From the NCBI GenBank assembly GCA_963796485.1, contig CAWCLV010000008.1, positions 194,831-258,830 on the forward strand: 64,000 bases of DNA, written 5' to 3'. Positions within the stretch are counted from its first letter, which is position 1. Every line of letters starts with the position of its first letter. The notes under the pieces are model-generated. The model made no database searches and was not told where the DNA came from. It worked only from the letters and a program-made list of their open reading frames with translations. The stretch comes from CAWCDJ01 sp963796485 (GTDB taxonomy: Bacteria; Acidobacteriota; Terriglobia; Bryobacterales; Bryobacteraceae). The translations under genes and the position numbers were made by a program. Below are positions 59,764-64,000 of the stretch, piece by piece.

Positions 59764-59797
59764 AAAAAGGCCCAGGTTTTTAAACCTGAGCCTTTTT
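59764..59797 (-). terminator. Intrinsic terminator of the 23S-5S operon
   Basis: On the minus strand GGCTCAGGTTT and ACCTGGGCC form a stem with an A-rich loop, followed by TTTTTGCTTTTT. It lies 8 bases after the 5S 3' end. A-runs on the other side would make it work weakly in the plus direction too. Confidence 0.88.
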
Positions 59798-59805
59798 CAA
59801 TTTAA

Positions 59806-59921
<116 letters not shown>

Positions 59922-60013
59922 AAAACTTTAAGAGCAGGGGCCAAGTGCAGGGCACTCGGGCTAGTGGAAAAGCTTCCGCCAGCACCTAGGCCCTGAAACC
60001 TGGCACCTGTCTT

Positions 60014-60030
60014 CTGAATAGTGTGGCGTC
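60014..60030 (-). repeat. 3' arm of the 23S precursor processing stem
   Basis: Seventeen bases, exact reverse complement of 63402-63418. The two arms flank the 23S gene in the primary transcript and would pair to form an RNase III type stem. A shorter second stem next to the mature ends (TGAGCAGAT...ATCTGCTCA) supports this. Confidence 0.8.
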
Positions 60031-60078
60031 CAAAGTAAAGGCGAAACAAACTTCTGTTGATATACTGAGCAGATTTAT

Positions 60079-63156
<3,078 letters not shown>

Positions 63157-63790
63157 ATAAAATCTGCTCAACACATCACAACCCGGCGTCCGGAGCCGGA
63201 CAGCCAGAGAACCAGAGGAATCAACTCCAGCTCCCAACCTCGAATCCCGAACCCCGCAATGTTTGCAGATTCGCCTTTCTTCACTGCCCGGATCCAATCC
63301 CGGACAGTTGCAGCCGCCAAGCCAGTCCCCGCTTCCCAAGCACCTGCTTTCGCACTGAAAGCGGACCGAGACTGAACGCTGACAACTGCGACTACTAAGT
63401 AGACGCCACACTATTCAGTTTTCAAAGAACGTCGAGTGCTCAAGGCCGACTCGCGTCTCCCTGAGCCTCTTCCCGCAACCTGCGCCCCGCCATTCGACGG
63501 GTCTGCTGAGGTGCTGGGCTTGGTTCCCCCCGGATCGCCGGGATGAGACCAAGCTCAGCAACCTGCCAGAATCCTCTGCACGCCACGCTTCACGCGCGAC
63601 AAGTCATTCCGCGCGCCTCTGCGGCCGCTGGGTTCGACTGCTTTGAGCTTCGGGGATTGAAACAGGCGGGAGGGTTTCTTGCCGGGGACCCACTTGCCTC
63701 AAGCCCTTATCCGAAAGCCTTTCGCGTATCGACCTCCGAGGAGTTTCAACCGAGTCGATGTGGAGACTCAAAACTAGCTCGGCTGAAACC
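63157..63790 (-). other. Leader/spacer upstream of 23S rRNA
   Basis: No 16S end and no tRNA-Ile or tRNA-Ala was seen. It contains GTTCTTTGAAAACT at 63419-63432 on the minus strand, a motif commonly found before 23S. It also has the 5' arm of the processing stem (63402-63418) and a long imperfect hairpin at about 63508-63573 (GCTGGGCTTGGTT pairing with ACCAAGCTCAGC). The rest shows no gene-like composition. Confidence 0.65.
63402..63418 (-). repeat. 5' arm of the 23S precursor processing stem
   Basis: Exact 17-base inverted match to 60014-60030; it sits directly after the GTTCTTTGAAAACT motif in the transcript direction. See that entry. Confidence 0.8.
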
Positions 63791-64000
63791 TTAAATCAAC
63801 CGTGCCCTTGCTACTTCGTCCACCTTCGTACTGGCAATCAGGGATACTACAGTAAACATTTCGTCCAATGCAAGGATTTTTTTTACCACCCATAAGATAT
63901 TTTCGCCCGCCTTCAATCTGCTGGTTTTTCGCGCCGGTGAGCAGGGTCCAAGGCGTCGAAGGTTCTGGCAACGGCGATTTACAACGAGGCGCTCTTTGCG
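63791..64000 (-). CDS. Possible C-terminal end of an unidentified ORF at the window edge
   Basis: A frame open to the right edge ends with TAA at 63791-63793. The final residues read KKILALDEMFTVVSLIASTK and DEVARARLI. The text is reminiscent of the end of a STAS (anti-sigma-antagonist) domain, but the upstream part does not fit unless a shift at an eight-A run (63877-63884) is allowed. An overlapping promoter-like pair of boxes competes with this reading. Low confidence; it is listed because it would place a protein gene, not 16S, before 23S. Confidence 0.25.
   Translation of the reverse strand, partial: RKERLVVNRRCQNLRRLGPCSPARKTSRLKAGENILWVVKKILALDEMFTVVSLIASTKVDEVARARLI
63844..63873 (-). 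promoter_or_regulatory. Candidate promoter for the 23S-5S transcript
   Basis: Minus strand: TTGCAT (63868-63873), 18-base spacer, TAGTAT (63844-63849), preceded by a run of eight A (UP-element-like) and followed by CCC as in stringently controlled rRNA promoters. If it is real, the leader would be about 680 bases. The boxes overlap the doubtful ORF above, so only one of the two is likely correct. Confidence 0.4.

Noticed and set aside
63157..64000. tRNA genes in the spacer upstream of 23S
   Set aside because: Searched by eye for tRNA-Ile and tRNA-Ala 3' halves and T-loops on the minus strand; the hairpin at about 63508-63573 lacks a T-loop and anticodon arm.

Overview
The window looks like a GC-rich chromosome segment from an acidobacterium of the Solibacter/Bryobacter type. 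The best marker is the long Ig-repeat protein at 40625-44290, whose C-terminus matches the domain known mainly from Candidatus Solibacter (TIGR03437 type, from memory). Other markers are a PEP-CTERM protein, CadC-like winged-helix/TPR regulators, Tat-exported sulfatase and TIM-barrel proteins, a DUF885 peptidase, and many secreted proteins with a short signal peptide ending near AQ/AA. No plasmid, phage, transposase or CRISPR array was seen.

Layout. 1-10.7 kb: secreted hydrolases (M28 peptidase, GalM, MBL-fold enzyme, DUF885 protein), a tight three-gene run (GT2, alpha/alpha-toroid protein, anion transporter), a PspC protein and a small protein with an internal duplication. 10.8-16.8 kb: a lipid/envelope cluster (PAP2 phosphatase, PHP phosphoesterase, GT28-like glycosyltransferase, wax-ester synthase/DGAT with a 53-residue partner, aldehyde dehydrogenase). 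16.7-21.5 kb: a TPR-HTH regulator beside the glyoxylate shunt (aceB and aceA, divergent). 22.3-25.4 kb: a phasin-like granule protein divergent from phaR, with a well-formed promoter and a PhaR-type operator between them, then an ABC1/UbiB kinase. 26.3-29.0 kb: GMC oxidoreductase, SRPBCC-like protein and a 55-residue ORF. 29.8-39.5 kb: a beta-oxidation block (fadN-fadA-fadE led by a TetR regulator, divergent fadD, a dienoyl-CoA-reductase-like SDR, a FabG-like SDR); a palindrome overlapping the -10 box of the fadD-side promoter is probably the TetR operator. 39.5-53.7 kb: PEP-CTERM and Ig-repeat proteins, pgi, sulfatase, CadC-like regulator, a frameshifted DUF2339 protein, a TIM-barrel protein and half of a GH127 gene. 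Together the genes describe a heterotroph that stores carbon as PHA and probably neutral lipid, degrades fatty acids, and uses the glyoxylate bypass on acetyl-CoA.

At 53761 the GH127 gene stops abruptly and is joined, in inverted orientation, to the interior of a PEGA/FGE-sulfatase gene. From about 53.70 to 59.7 kb seven of the nine identifiable coding regions carry a frameshift or in-frame stop although their conserved motifs are intact; the exceptions are the 83-residue membrane protein and the DUF433 protein. This is either a recently inactivated segment or a stretch of poor sequence/misassembly; the DNA alone cannot decide.

The right end carries 5S and 23S rRNA genes on the minus strand with a terminator and a perfect processing stem. 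No 16S end and no tRNA-Ile or tRNA-Ala was found in the 844 bases upstream of 23S, which suggests that 23S-5S is not linked to 16S in the usual way.
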